Source: Adineta ricciae (Eukaryota; Rotifera; Eurotatoria; Adinetida; Adinetidae). Taken from it: a stretch of 64,000 nt of DNA. Position 1 is the first letter of the stretch. Each line of letters starts with the position of its first letter. The stretch covers positions 62,001-126,000 of the forward strand of contig CAJNOJ010000185.1 of the NCBI GenBank assembly GCA_905250025.1. The letters are read 5' to 3'. Positions 1 to 10,529 of this stretch are shown in pieces. The position numbers were made by a program, and so were the translations under genes. Under the pieces are notes generated by a model. The model worked only from the letters and a program-made list of their open reading frames with translations, did not search any database and was not told the DNA's origin.

Positions 1-410
1 ATCTGCTGCTGAATCAACTTTTCCAGGTAAACCTTTCAAACCATACGCATATTTGGGTTTCGAAAAGAATTTTGAAATTTCTCCACATAACATTGTTTCA
101 ACAGCGATATCAAATGCTTTGATCACTTCACCTCTTCCTAAATTGAAACTAAGAGGCGAATTCTCTTCTCGAGTATCTTTGAAAATTGTTCCATCAAGAA
201 GACTTCCAACATAATGAATGGTTACTTGATCATCAAACCAAGATTTTTCACCATTCGGATTTTCTTTCACAATTTGTTTGTATAAACCTATTGAATAGAA
301 AACAAAATCACTCGTTTTTAATAAGAAAAAAAGTGAATATTACATCCATCTTTTGTTGGAGTTATGTCTTCACCATCGAATGGAATGTTTCGTTTCTTTT
401 TTGAAGGCAT
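1..410 (-). CDS. FKBP-type immunophilin (FKBP4/5-like), N-terminal part, runs off left edge
   Basis: Two exons on the minus strand. Exon 1 runs from the ATG at 410 down to 344, intron 288-343 is 56 bp (GTAATA...AATAG), and exon 2 runs from 287 to the window edge. The protein starts MPSKKKRNIPFDGEDITPTK and enters an FKBP peptidyl-prolyl isomerase domain. Typical blocks are visible: VTIHYVGSLLDGTIF, LGRGEVIKAFDIAVETM and SKPKYAYG. The family uses this domain to bind FK506 and isomerise proline bonds, and FKBP4/5 proteins are Hsp90 cochaperones with a C-terminal TPR. That TPR would lie beyond the left edge and is not seen here. The family call is firm; FKBP4 versus FKBP5-like is not decided. 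Confidence 0.85.
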
Positions 411-813
411 TTTCGACGAGGACAATATCGATTACTGTTAGATTTATTCTATTTTGTTATTCGTCACACATCAATGAACATTTTCATGGTAGATCGATGA
501 TCATTAACCAATCATTTCGACTATGCAATTTTCTGTACAATACTTTTTGTATTCGATGTATCTCTCGAGTTATTGAGAAAAAGGAAAAGAAAAAAAAGGT
601 GACATAGAGTTGTTTATTGTCGTTTATACAATATTTTGAATAGCAAAAGAGAATTGAACGTTGTTTATGAGATTATATTTATGAAAGTGATTTTTAATCG
701 TGAATTTAGTAGTCAGAGATGAAAAAATTGAGAACTCGATAATCTAGACAATATTCGTAATCGCAAAATCTTTCCTGTGTTTCATCAATCTTGAAAAATG
801 ATCAGATTATTGT

Positions 814-2067
814 TCCCCTTTCTGAAAGAAAGGATTATAGCTGCGTTAAAAATCGGAAAAGTTAGTTGTCCAAGTCAATCAGAAATGAGGATTGCTTAAA
901 TCATCGAAATTTACCCTTATGAACTAGGGATTGACTAGTAGATAGGTAATAGATGACGGAGAACTCGAATCCGGGATTAGTTTTTAAGATTTCAATTAGT
1001 TAATTAGCTAAATAGGGAATGAAAAGTTTTTTTAGTGGTCGAGTAAGGATCGACCGGAGGGTAATCGGGGTGGAAGATATCGAATCTGATATTCGTTTCT
1101 CAGTAGAAAAATCTGTTCTGTTTTGTTAGACAAGGGACGAATTTTTGGTAAGAATTTTTTTTAGACGATAGTATTTGAAGGAGCAATATGTAGAATAAAA
1201 CGAAATAGCTGATTAACGTCCGATTGTTGAATATGAATATTCAACAGCATATTGATAAAATTACAATTATATAAATAGTTATATTACACAAACATCATCT
1301 GATGCCAACCACTCAAAGTAATACTCCCCTGACAAATGTTGTTTTGGGCAGTCACAGGTGGCACAAAGATGGTGATTTTAAGCCGAATGAAAGTTGGACA
1401 TGTAACGGCTAGCCGCGAGTGGCCGACCGACCAGATGTCGATTTAAAGAGTAACATTTTAAACAACAAGTTTTAGCGATTTTCGTATAGTTGTAAGATTT
1501 CTTAGACAGAACTTAATCATCGATTCGCAAGAATATATCCGGTAACCTTTTAAATTGCCTGGAGGTGAAGAGACGAACAGAACCTTTTGCAGAGAGCGAT
1601 ATATCTATGTAAAGTTCCTAGGTTTTCGAATATGGATTAATTTTCCAGAGCGGACTTCTTTTCAGATAACATCTTCATCTGAATAAAGTGAAAATAGGAA
1701 AATACATGGAAACGGCTAGCCGTGAGTGGCCGAACGGAGACAGGCCGACGAACGACTAGACGTTTGTTCGAGTGGCTTAGAAGGGATCAAATAAGTGTAA
1801 GTAAATTTATTGTTGATGGTAAATAGTGGCAAGAGAGTCGATTAATAAATGTTTAGAAACAGTGTTCCATTTGCTTACATCTTTGGACAAATGGATTGAA
1901 ATTAGTTTGACATGAATAAAGTAAAAAAGGATTAAAAGAAAAGAATGTGTATAAAAGTGGCTTTAATTCGAAGCGAATTAGAGTGAAATTTATGTTGGAG
2001 TTTTATCTAAAAGTCTTCTAATTCTTTCAGAAAAGGGTCAGCGAATCCAACAGATGAGCGCTACTTG
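814..2067 (+). mobile_element. Helitron-like non-autonomous element, copy 1
   Basis: The left end is a hairpin-like CCCTTTCTGAAAGAAAGG followed by ATTATAGC. The right end is CTTTCAGAAAAGGGTCAGCG and continues to GATGAGCGCTACTTG. The same two ends bound related segments at 42332-44234 (reverse) and 59823-61251. Inside are two copies (1404 and 1711) of a motif beginning AACGGCTAGCCG. No coding capacity is seen. The link to Helitrons is inferred from PIF1-like helicase remnants next to the same end sequences elsewhere in the window. The flanks 411-813 and 2068-2500 hold nothing I can identify. Confidence 0.6.
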
Positions 2068-2500
2068 TTTAGTATCGATGCATGTATTAGATATAGTATA
2101 GACCAATAGACGCTATTCTGATTGTGTCTTCCTTTCATTTCGTCTTTTTTATTATCAAGACTGCCATTGCCAATGTCAAATTTCGAAGCGCTCAATTGAA
2201 CTGAGACAAGTCTGAATGATCGTTTGAGAAATGATTTGCCGTTCATTAGTGTGCGTGTGAACCGTGCTATTACACTGTTACATGATTTGGAGGAGAGATA
2301 AATCGGTGTGAAGCTAGCACGAACAAACGATATGTTATGTAAAAAATTTTTTACTAAATATATCCCGTCCATGAAAAGTACGCTATTCGTCTCGGAATTT
2401 AATTCTGCATCGAATGATGGTACTTCTATTCGCCGGACAAACTCTGGAAAAATTCGTTCTGGATTTTAAATAGACCTAAAAGAAACGAACAAAGATATAG

Positions 2501-2972
2501 TCAACGTGTGGAATTTGGTCCATCTATTTAGTGAACTGTTGGTATCATTAAAACAAGATTTATGTTCGGATAGGAATACAACTAATGATACACAAATTGA
2601 TCTTTTACTTGAGCAAACAGAAGAAGGTCTTCAAGCATCCAAGGAAAATTTTCTATTAACATTTACTACGGAAACATTCAAGAAATTCTTTTCGGAATTA
2701 ATCCAATACATCCAAGAGAGCTTTCAAATTATGTCAATAATATTCAAGTATACAGTGGTAATACTGATTTTTTGTCCATTTTATTAACAGACTTTTTTCT
2801 GCATATTTTGCAGACAACAAACAATAGACTGAAACAAGACAATGTGTTCTTATCGATTTTCTTGGATGAACTACGCACAGATTTACAAAGAACAAAGAGC
2901 GAGCTGAAGGAAACAATCGAATTTATGGAACAGATTGAACTGAAACGATCGAGCAAAGAAAAAAAACGATGA
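2501..2972 (+). CDS. Unidentified protein fragment, helical/coiled-coil
   Basis: Two exons, 2501-2757 and 2814-2972, joined in phase 0 across a 56-bp intron with a GTAATA donor and TTTTGCAG acceptor. The reading frame is open upstream to a candidate acceptor AG at 2499-2500, so the 5' end is missing and no start codon was chosen. The predicted sequence is charged and helical (for example LLEQTEEGLQASKENFLL and DELRTDLQRTKSELKETIEF) and ends KEKKR-stop. I do not recognise the family. A 142-bp MITE follows 46 bp after the stop. Confidence 0.45.
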
Positions 2973-3018
2973 AAACGAGTTTTAATACGAGATCTCTTCA
3001 CCAAATCTCGCAATCCTT

Positions 3019-3160
3019 CCCAGGTCGAACAATCCCATCGGATCCAATATAGGATTTTATCAGATCCTACAGGAATTCGACGGATCCGATGAAATCCTGG
3101 TGACGGAATCGCATTGGATTCCGACGGTCTCTGATCCAGCATCGGATTTTTTTACCTGGG
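3019..3160. mobile_element. Short MITE, CCCAGGT family, copy 1
   Basis: The element starts CCCAGGTCGA, ends TTTACCTGGG, and is flanked by TT on both sides (3017-3018 and 3161-3162). Its inside is rich in GGATCC/GGATTCC-like words. Related elements with the same ends lie at 19991-20170 and 46536-46598. It is too short to code for a transposase. Confidence 0.6.
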
Positions 3161-3188
3161 TTTATGCAATGGACTGAATCAACATGGA

Positions 3189-3497
3189 TTGTCGAATGTT
3201 GGATTGAAGATAATTTTAAAGTCGGATGTTGATTATACGAAGTTGTCTTTGAAATATTCATCAGTGTCGACTATTTTGGATAAAATTGCAGAACAGTTTG
3301 GAACAGATGGCCCCCATATGTTAATATATCTTCGACAAAAAGAAATGTCAGATAAAAACTTTCACTTGACCGAGCAGTTGGGAACTTATGTACGATCAAC
3401 TACAACAGCTGTCTACGATATTAATGAATTTTCAAGTCAATTGTATATGCATAATCTCGATCATAATGATTATATATTTCTTGCAGCCACTCTTTGA
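3189..3497 (+). CDS. Hypothetical protein, 102 aa, or last exon of a larger gene
   Basis: An uninterrupted frame starts at an ATG just after the MITE and ends TGA. The protein is compact and mixed in composition, with a hydrophobic-charged pattern (KIILKSDVDYTKLSLKY, HNDYIFLAATL at the end) that looks like a folded domain rather than a chance frame. No family was recognised. It may be the 3' exon of the gene at 2501-2972, with the MITE in the intron between them. The stretch 3498-4003 shows nothing I can support. Confidence 0.35.
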   Translation: MSNVGLKIILKSDVDYTKLSLKYSSVSTILDKIAEQFGTDGPHMLIYLRQKEMSDKNFHLTEQLGTYVRSTTTAVYDINEFSSQLYMHNLDHNDYIFLAATL

Positions 3498-4003
3498 ACA
3501 TGTTTGTAAAATGATAAAGTAAAACAAATAAAAGGGAAAGATTATTTTGCATCCATTCGAAATAGTAAATTCATTACGCAAGTGGTTTTCTTTGTCTTTG
3601 TATAATATAATTATTAATGTATTCCATCGACTGAAAAGAGTGTCTTACGAAAGAAGTCCAAAAAATGCAAACTCACTTGTCTATATGTTCGCCTACCTGT
3701 CACAGGTGAACATGTAAGAGCCTCCTTTTTTTGAAACTTCACCATACCGAAATACTCTTGAGTCTTGATCAGCTTTGGAGCTGAAACTCGAGTCATTCTA
3801 GCTTGGGTTATAATCATTTTCACTTTTTCTGGTTTTTCTTAAATTAGAACTTGTCAGAAAATAGTCTTAACTATAACATTGAGACACATCCAGCTGAAAA
3901 TCTCAACATTTGGAATTTGTCGAAACATTTGGAATCAATACGCCATTGATTAGCTTGTTATTTTATTCTTCGCTGGTATCACTCAATACAACTTTTATTT
4001 AAA

Positions 4004-4242
4004 TTAATATTTTTTGTTTTGTTTTTTAAAAAATGATGAATAAAGTTCTTTTTCATCGACTCGATGTTCTTTAATTTTCCGATGACATTCATCAATTAAT
4101 TGTTTCGCTTGAACATTTGATGGATTAATCTCTAAAACGGTTTCAAAATCTTTAACAGCCTGTTCATAATTTCTTGTTGCCAATCGACATTGTCCAAGAC
4201 GAAAATGCGATTTTTCATGTCGTTTATCATGTGCCAATGCAG
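4004..4242 (-). CDS. C-terminal TPR segment of an FKBP4/5-like immunophilin, cut at N 4243
   Basis: The minus-strand frame begins at the single N (4243) as ALAHDKRHEKSHFRLGQCRL and ends with a stop at 4004. It holds a TPR helix pair (YEQAVKDFETVLEINPSN) followed by the charged helix CHRKIKEHRVDEKELYSSFF, as in the tails of FKBP4/5 proteins. The apparent ATG at 4237 is only an internal Met. On this strand a gene's tail should lie at lower coordinates than its head, so this tail cannot belong to the FKBP head at 1-410. It comes from another copy or allele, or from a misjoin. The region 4244-4669 is AT-rich and without visible genes. Confidence 0.7.
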
Positions 4243-4669
4243 NTCAATATGACTTTATAGAAAAAACAAATGAAATAATATTCTAAAAAAATATGTAAAA
4301 ACAAATGTTGATGAAGGTTATTATTTGATCGTTTTCCTATAAGATGAGATATGTGAATAATGGAATAACCTTTAGAGTTGTTATCATCTGATATGTAAAG
4401 GATAAATAATGTCAGATGTCATTCAATACTATTTATTGATAATTTATCTTAAAAGAGAAAGAGAAGAACAGGTATTAAATAGCACATTGATGATAATTGA
4501 TCAAGATTAATTCTCTTTTTTTCAGAAATCGATAATTATCAGAAAAAAGAATCGTTTTCTTTTTCGTATTCAGAGAAAAGAAAAGACTTTTTTTTCTTTC
4601 TTTCTTTTTCTTTGCATCTTCATTTCTGTGTGTTTTATCGATAAGACAAGTTGATTAATAAAAAGACAA

Positions 4670-6398
4670 ATGAATTGTTTTACTGAAAATTGTTGTTTTA
4701 AATTCAATTATTTTATTTGTGGTTCAAAAGAAAATTCATCGAAGAAGAAGAAAATCAATTTATCTGTAAGTTTCAAAATCAATTTTAAGAAATATTTTCT
4801 TTTTACTATGATTTAAACAAAAAATTGAATTTGTAAGTTAATTAAATATCTTCAGTAGATTGATTCAATAAATGTTCTTTTTCATTGAATTGATCAAATC
4901 AAAAAGAGAAAAGTTCGATTTCCTTGAAAAGATAAGAAAATATCTTCGAATTATCACATAATAAATCATGTTATTATCATTGAAATTGACATCTTATCTT
5001 CATTTAATTAGTATCTTCTCTTTTTTTTTTTCTTTTAGGAAAATCTTTATGTTAATCAAATTCGTTCAAATGACAAAATGATCCCTTTGAAAGATTTTTC
5101 ATCTTATTGTATATTTTCAAAAGATAATTAGTAAGAATTTCATTTTGAAGACATCAGATGATCATTGTTTTTTTTTTAAATGAAGGAAATCGATCAATTA
5201 TGAGAATAAATTTTGTTTTTCTTTCATTTAAATAACTGAAAATATGTTGTGAATCACAAAATCAAATGATATCACTTTTATAAATTGTAGTTTTCAAAGC
5301 AAATCTTCATTTTATTCACCTGCTCAATCTTATGTGACATTAAATAATCAAATTTTAGTTAAAGTAAAGAGAGTTTTTCGAAGGAATATAAAATAAATTG
5401 AACATGTTTTTTGTTTTTAGGATATTATTCTTTATCGTCATAATCCAAATGAACTATTAGGTTTAACTCTTTCCTATGGAATCACATCACAATTTCAGAC
5501 AAATATTTACATTGAAAAGGTTAATTAATTTTTATTTATAAAGAAAAATCCAAATTTCATTTTGAATTTTAGATTGAAAAAGGAAGTCTCGCTTATCGAC
5601 AAGGAGAATTTCAATGTGGAGATCAAATTATTCAAATAAATAATATGAAAGTTTTTAATCGAGAACAAGCAATTCAATTGATTCAAGGTGTTTCACTTCT
5701 TATTTTTCAAATCATTCGTTTTCAAGTAAAATTTGTTTCTTTTTCATAATTAAAATTCTTTTTATTTTTTGTAGTTCAAACAAGAACATTCTTATCAAAG
5801 AACACCATTAACTGAAGATGATAGTGGAATTATTTTAGGATTTGAAAGAAATCGACGACGATCAACTAGTTTATCATGTTTAACAAGAAATCATTTATTA
5901 AATCGATCTCGTCGTTGTCTTTCTTTAAATGATTTAACGAGAAAAAGTCAATCGATATTTTCTTTTAATGATTTAATTCAATCGGAAAGTTTATTCGAAA
6001 CAACAACTACAGATAATGAAAAACATATTCTTAAACCACTTCCATTTCATTTTCAGAAAGATTTTAGAAGAAAAGATTCGAAATTAATTCGTCGTCGTTA
6101 TCGAGAACGACGTTTAAAAGAAGATAATCATTCATTGATAACAACAACAACAACTGATGAAGATGAATTTAAACAAGGTCGATATTGGACACGAAAACAA
6201 AGAAAAGAACAATTTGAAAAATCTAAACAAAATAAACAAAAAGATTTGTTAAAGAAAAATCATTCATTAAAAAGAACAACTGATGATTTTAATTTATTAA
6301 ATCGAATATTTCTTAGAGAAAATCAACAAGAATTACAAGAAAAACCATATTTAGCTGTACAATTTTCTAAACAAACAAATATTGAAAAACAAAAATTA
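4670..6398 (+). CDS. PDZ-domain protein, PDZRN/LNX-like, 3' end cut at N 6399
   Basis: Exons: 4670-4765, 5039-5130, 5291-5363, 5421-5519, 5573-5725 and 5775-6398, with introns mostly near 50 bp. The start MNCFTENCCF has no RING finger. Exons 4 and 5 encode one PDZ domain: DIILYRHNPNELLGLTLSYG, then IEKGSLAYRQGEF, CGDQIIQINNMKVFNREQAI. The rest is basic and serine-rich, with GRYWTRKQRKEQFEKSKQNK resembling the C-terminal region of PDZRN3/4. PDZ domains bind C-terminal peptides, and relatives scaffold membrane receptors. The frame is lost at the single N at 6399, after which a different protein begins. The PDZ call is firm and the PDZRN relationship is moderate. Confidence 0.7.
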
Positions 6399-6399
6399 N

Positions 6400-7716
6400 T
6401 CAATTCAAAGATATTCGAGTTTATAAAAATCATTTGTTTGTTCAATATGAAAATCTTTCTAATGCAGATCAATTAATTGAACAAGGACAAAGTTCTTTGT
6501 TTCTTAAAGGAAACAAACTTGGTAAAATCAAGGATTTGAGTTTGACAAAGATTTCTTTGTGATTTCTTTGAAAAGATATTTTACCTGCAATGAAAATATC
6601 CGTCAATGATCAACAAATCAAGTTGGATTTTTATTTGTTAATGCGATGGAATTACTTGTTCGATTTTATTTAGTTGTGATGATTCGGAGGAAAATTTTTG
6701 TTCAAAAAAATCGTCTTATCAAAAAAGAAACAATTGTTCTTCGTAAGACTTTTCTTTTAATGATTTGATCGACGAATAACTTTGCTTTTCAGGGATGATG
6801 ATCAGCAAAAATCATTCGTAATTCAGCCAGATAATTCTCAACAATTCATCGGTTGTCAAATTATTCTCGTCAATCATCGTCAAAGGTTTCAAAGAAAAAC
6901 TTTGAAAAAGCGAAATTTTCATTGAAAATTTCTGTTAGAATTTATGGTGAAGAGATCAGTTCATACCTTAAAAATCATGGTTTAACAACATCAATTCTTG
7001 TTATTAGAGAAGATTATTCATTACATAAAGCAATTAACGATGCAATAGAACAAAAATCTCTCTATGGAATTATTATTTTACCGATGCATGAAGAGCGACG
7101 TTCAGCTTCGTTTCATATTCTTCATGGACAAATCGAAGGTTTTCTCTTTCAATTTACTTTTCATGTATTCAAATTTGTCTTGTAGAACATCGAAATTTGA
7201 AATTGGAAGATGGTTATGAATTAATTCTCAACAATTATTCGATGTTTAAACAAAAATCTTGTCAAATATCAACGATTCAGGATAAACTTCCATTATCGAC
7301 ATTGTTGTGTCTTTTAGCTGATGGAAGACAATTGACTTTAGATGAAATTGATCGTGTTCTTATTTATTTACTTGAAAAAAAATCTTACATGTTGAATTTA
7401 CCAACAGGCAAATTACCACCATTACCTGTACAATATGCAAATTATCAAAAAGGTTTTTTGTCATTTCGAATTTGACTTTCAAAGTTATATTTTCAATTTA
7501 GATTCTTCATCGAATGAATTATCTCCAACGTTAATCGAACAAATTCGTGAGATATTCAATACAAATCTGAAGAAAACATATTCAACATCATCTTTATCAC
7601 AATCGATATCAAATTGTCCAACAGTTGATAATTCAACTGCAATTTTTCAAGCATATGCACAATTCAAAGAAATTCCACCATTGATGAGCATCAATCATCA
7701 ACAAATCAGAAAATAA
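6400..7716 (+). CDS. NCOA5-like nuclear receptor coactivator, 5' end missing
   Basis: Exons: 6400-6521, 6576-6621, 6674-6742, 6793-6885, 6939-7138, 7186-7452 and 7502-7716. The first exon reads like the second half of an RRM (DIRVYKNHLFVQYENLSNAD). The core matches the anticodon-binding-like domain of NCOA5: CQIILVNHRQ, then YGIIILPMHEERRSASFHIL, HGQIEEHRNLKLEDGYELIL. The introns 6886-6938 (53 bp) and 7139-7185 (47 bp) restore exactly this reading. In animals NCOA5 is a nuclear protein binding RNA and receptors. The stop is at 7714-7716. The RRM's first half is absent because the sequence enters from the N at 6399. The stretch 7717-8204 is untranslated or empty. Confidence 0.75.
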
Positions 7717-8204
7717 GATTTGAACCTTTTTTTTTTATTGTTTATTTGACTTATTCGTAGAAAATCTACTTCATTGTTTTTCGCGTTATAGAATAAAGAC
7801 ACATAGTAGATCTATAAAGCAAATATACACTCATTCTGCAAGTAAGTATTCATGTTTTTGTTATTCATTCATTCGAAGTAGGTCAACTTCATGATATCTT
7901 GAATACTATTTAAAAGTAGAAATAATAGACATACAATTGAAATATTTGACCCTTTCAAACGATACTTTCACGATGGTAAATCCTGCTAAAAGTTACGAAT
8001 CATTGACATATTGTATTACAAAACGTTTAATTCAATGAAGAAGATTGAGCCTTGTGAGTTGATAATTATCGTCTAAAACTGATGTGTTTATTTATGGAAG
8101 AAACTTGATTTTTCTGGTAGAATATCTTTGTTTTTTTTAAAAATATTTTTAGTAAACAGTTTAATAAAAACTAAACAGTTCAATGAACGGAAGCGATTTG
8201 AATT

Positions 8205-9421
8205 TCAAATCGATTTTGTTGTTCGATGTTGAAGAAATTGTTTGTTGATAAAACGTTCAATTGGTTTGTCGATAAAAACAAACCAAATGGTGGAAATGAC
8301 TTGACTAAGTAGAAGAACAATCGGTAAAGTAAGAAGAGTTGCATACGTTATCGAATATGTCTTAAATAATCTCAATGGACCATGTACAATCAATTGAAAT
8401 GCAATACGAATATGAATCAGATATGTAAAATAACTTAATTTCGATATTGGAATCCAAAATCGTGCTGAAAGAAATGATTTTAATCTTGATGAATGATATG
8501 GATGTGTTTGAGGACATAAAGTAGTGAATAACAAGAATGCTTGGCCAATTGTAAACAATTGTCGTGAAATTCCAATGAGAAATTTTAAGAAAATATCAGG
8601 CGGATTTGGAGGAACATCTGCTGTCTGTAATAATGATAATAAATGAAAAGAAATCATTCCAAAGAACAAATATTTTTTCATAATTTGCCATTTAGATTTC
8701 TTATTCGGATACGATTTACTTTGACATTGAAAAATTTTTATTGCTAAAATCGATCCAATGATGAAACTTCCGAATCGACATCCTAATGGTAAATAAACAT
8801 TTTCCATAAATAATTTCAATGGAATTAATTCAGATGTTGGAGAGAATTTTGTTAAATTATATTTCGTTTCCAACCATTGATTTAAAAAAGGTGAAGATAA
8901 TACTCGAAATGATGAATAACGATGTCCGATCGAAGCAATTGACATTGTCTGAGGATTAAACACAATCATCACTTGAACAATCGATAAAAGTACTAAAATG
9001 ACCAAAGATTTATTCATTGAAAGATATTTTTGCTTTGAATAAAATAAATAAAGAAATAACGGTAAGAGAATATGAATTTGCATATCCAAACTAATGGACC
9101 AAAGAGGAGAAAATGTAAAATACCAATAATCAGTATTGATATAATTTTGAAAAAAGAGCCAAAGATTGCAATTTCGTAAGAATTCAATCAAATAATTCGC
9201 ATTGGGATAAATCGGTTCACCGAAGATCAATAAAATCAAAGTAACTAGAATAAATCCAGGCCAAAATCGAAAAACTCGTTTTATCACCAGCAAAGGATAT
9301 TCTTTCACAAGAAAATCTTCGTAATTTAACCATTTTCGATTCCATTTCGAAATTAATTTATAGGTTAATAAGAAACCTGATAACATAAAGAATATTTCAA
9401 AAGAAAAACTGATTAAATTTA
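8205..9421 (-). CDS. Acyltransferase-3 family membrane O-acyltransferase, C-terminal part
   Basis: The minus-strand frame is open for about 405 residues and enters from the N gap. It begins with an FMLSGFLLTYKLISKW segment and continues through roughly nine hydrophobic spans, including GFILVTLILLIFG, WSISLDMQIHILLPLFLYLF and a C-terminal LLLSQVISTIWFVFIDKPIE. This is the layout of the acyltransferase-3 / NRF-6-like family, which moves acyl groups at membranes. The catalytic His region is in the other fragment. It is the same gene as the fragment at 10530-10885: both carry the same ~145-bp stretch (9271-9418 and 10531-10675), and bacterial DNA separates them. Confidence 0.8.
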
Positions 9422-9521
9422 NNNNNNNNNNNNNNNNNNNNNNNNNNNNNNNNNNNNNNNNNNNNNNNNNNNNNNNNNNNNNNNNNNNNNNNNNNNNNNN
9501 NNNNNNNNNNNNNNNNNNNNN
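9422..9521. other. Scaffold gap of 100 N
   Basis: Exactly 100 Ns, the usual placeholder for a gap of unknown size. It lies between rotifer-like DNA on the left and GC-rich bacterial DNA on the right. Confidence 0.95.
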
Positions 9522-9594
9522 CAAATATCGCTGGCATCGGCCGGAGAAAATCGGCAGCAAGGAATCTTCGCAACGCACAAGGATTTCGCCGCTC

Positions 9595-10335
9595 GTGTCC
9601 GCCCGCCCCGTCCTCGGCATCATCGCCTGCAACCGGCAGGTAGGCGCCGAATATGCGCAGGCGGTGATGAACCGTTATGCGAAGGCGGCGATGCGCCACG
9701 CGGACTGCGCTGCGCTGCTCATACCCTCGCTTCCCGACTATATGCGCGCCGATGAGATCGTCGGGCGGCTCGACGGTGTGCTCCTCACGGGGTCGCCGTC
9801 GAATGTCGAACCCGCGCGTTATGGCGAGGATGACGCGGGCGAAGGGCCGTTCGATCCCGACCGCGACCGCATGATGCGCGACCTCGTCGACGCGGTGATT
9901 GCCGCGCAGCGGCCGCTTTTCGGTATCTGCCGCGGGTTTCAGGATATCAATGTCGCGCTGGGCGGGACGTTGCGCCGCGACACCGCGACGAACGGCGAAT
10001 TGCTGCGCCACCATACGCCCGACGGCACCTTGTTCGACGCGATGTTCGATCATCGCCACCATGTCGACCTGATCGAGGGCGGGATGCTGGCATCGGCCTA
10101 TGGCGGCGCGTCGCTCGATGTGAATTCGGTTCATTATCAGGGCATCGGACGGCTGGCCGACGGGCTGTCGGTCGAGGCGCGCGCGCCCGACGGGCTGGTC
10201 GAGGCGTTCAGCGCGCGGCCCAACGGCGCCCCCTTGCTCGCGGTTCAGTGGCACCCCGAATGGGCGGTCGACGGCAACGAAGAGAGCCAGACCTATTTCC
10301 GCCTGCTCGGTCAGGCCTTGCGAGGCGCGCTGTGA
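9595..10335 (+). CDS. puuD: Gamma-glutamyl-gamma-aminobutyrate hydrolase (class I glutamine amidotransferase fold), bacterial
   Basis: A complete 246-residue frame starting at a GTG, with an AAGGA-like site about 12 bases upstream. The nucleophile Cys112 is in FGICRGFQDIN, and the His220/Glu222 pair is in VQWHPEW; LTGSPSNVEP near residue 65 is also typical. The enzyme releases GABA from gamma-glutamyl-GABA in putrescine breakdown. An aminotransferase gene starts 105 bp downstream, which fits a puu-type operon. Very high GC at third positions, no introns and truncated surroundings mark it as foreign to this window. Confidence 0.85.
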   Translation: MSARPVLGIIACNRQVGAEYAQAVMNRYAKAAMRHADCAALLIPSLPDYMRADEIVGRLDGVLLTGSPSNVEPARYGEDDAGEGPFDPDRDRMMRDLVDAVIAAQRPLFGICRGFQDINVALGGTLRRDTATNGELLRHHTPDGTLFDAMFDHRHHVDLIEGGMLASAYGGASLDVNSVHYQGIGRLADGLSVEARAPDGLVEAFSARPNGAPLLAVQWHPEWAVDGNEESQTYFRLLGQALRGAL

Positions 10336-10440
10336 ACCGGCGCGTCACCCGTTACGACCGCTATCTCGCGCGGATCAGCTTCTCGCCCTGATGTTCCGGA
10401 TCCGGTTTCTTTCCGTTTCCAGACAATCAGGAGTTTTCAT

Positions 10441-10529
10441 ATGCCCCGCAATCACGACATCGCCGAACTGCGCCGCCTCGACGTGGCGCACCATCTCCCC
10501 GCGCAGGCCGACTGGGCCGAAATCGAAAA
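10441..10529 (+). CDS. Class III aminotransferase, N-terminal fragment, bacterial
   Basis: ATG preceded by AGGAG at about 10427-10431. The frame reads MPRNHDIAELRRLDVAHHLP and on to ADWAEIEK, then passes into host sequence at about 10520-10530 and no longer makes sense as this protein. The N-terminus resembles aspartate aminotransferase family (class III, PLP-dependent) enzymes used in putrescine or beta-alanine metabolism. The short length limits confidence in the exact family. Confidence 0.6.

Larger units (their letters stand above)
9522..10529 (+). other. Bacterial segment (alphaproteobacterial style), probable contamination or chimera
   Basis: About 1 kb of GC-rich, intron-free DNA in an AT-rich genome. 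It carries one complete bacterial gene and the first part of another on the same strand, with Shine-Dalgarno-like sites. The right edge meets host DNA inside a shared near-match: bacterial GCCGAAATCGAAAAGCTCG against host GCCAAAATCGAAAAACTCG at 9260-9278. Codon use and operon layout suggest a sphingomonad-type bacterium, which is an inference. Confidence 0.85.

Noticed and set aside
4670-7716. A natural PDZRN-NCOA5 fusion protein
   Set aside because: The switch from one protein to the other falls exactly on a single N, and the NCOA5 part lacks the start of its RRM.
9397-10254. Long minus-strand frame opposite puuD
   Set aside because: Antisense shadow of a GC-rich bacterial gene. It crosses the N gap and has no recognisable protein content.
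9595-10529. Horizontal transfer of a putrescine operon into the rotifer genome
   Set aside because: The host gene is split with a duplicated overlap and a gap, the bacterial genes are truncated, and composition is unaltered. A chimera or contaminant explains all of this.
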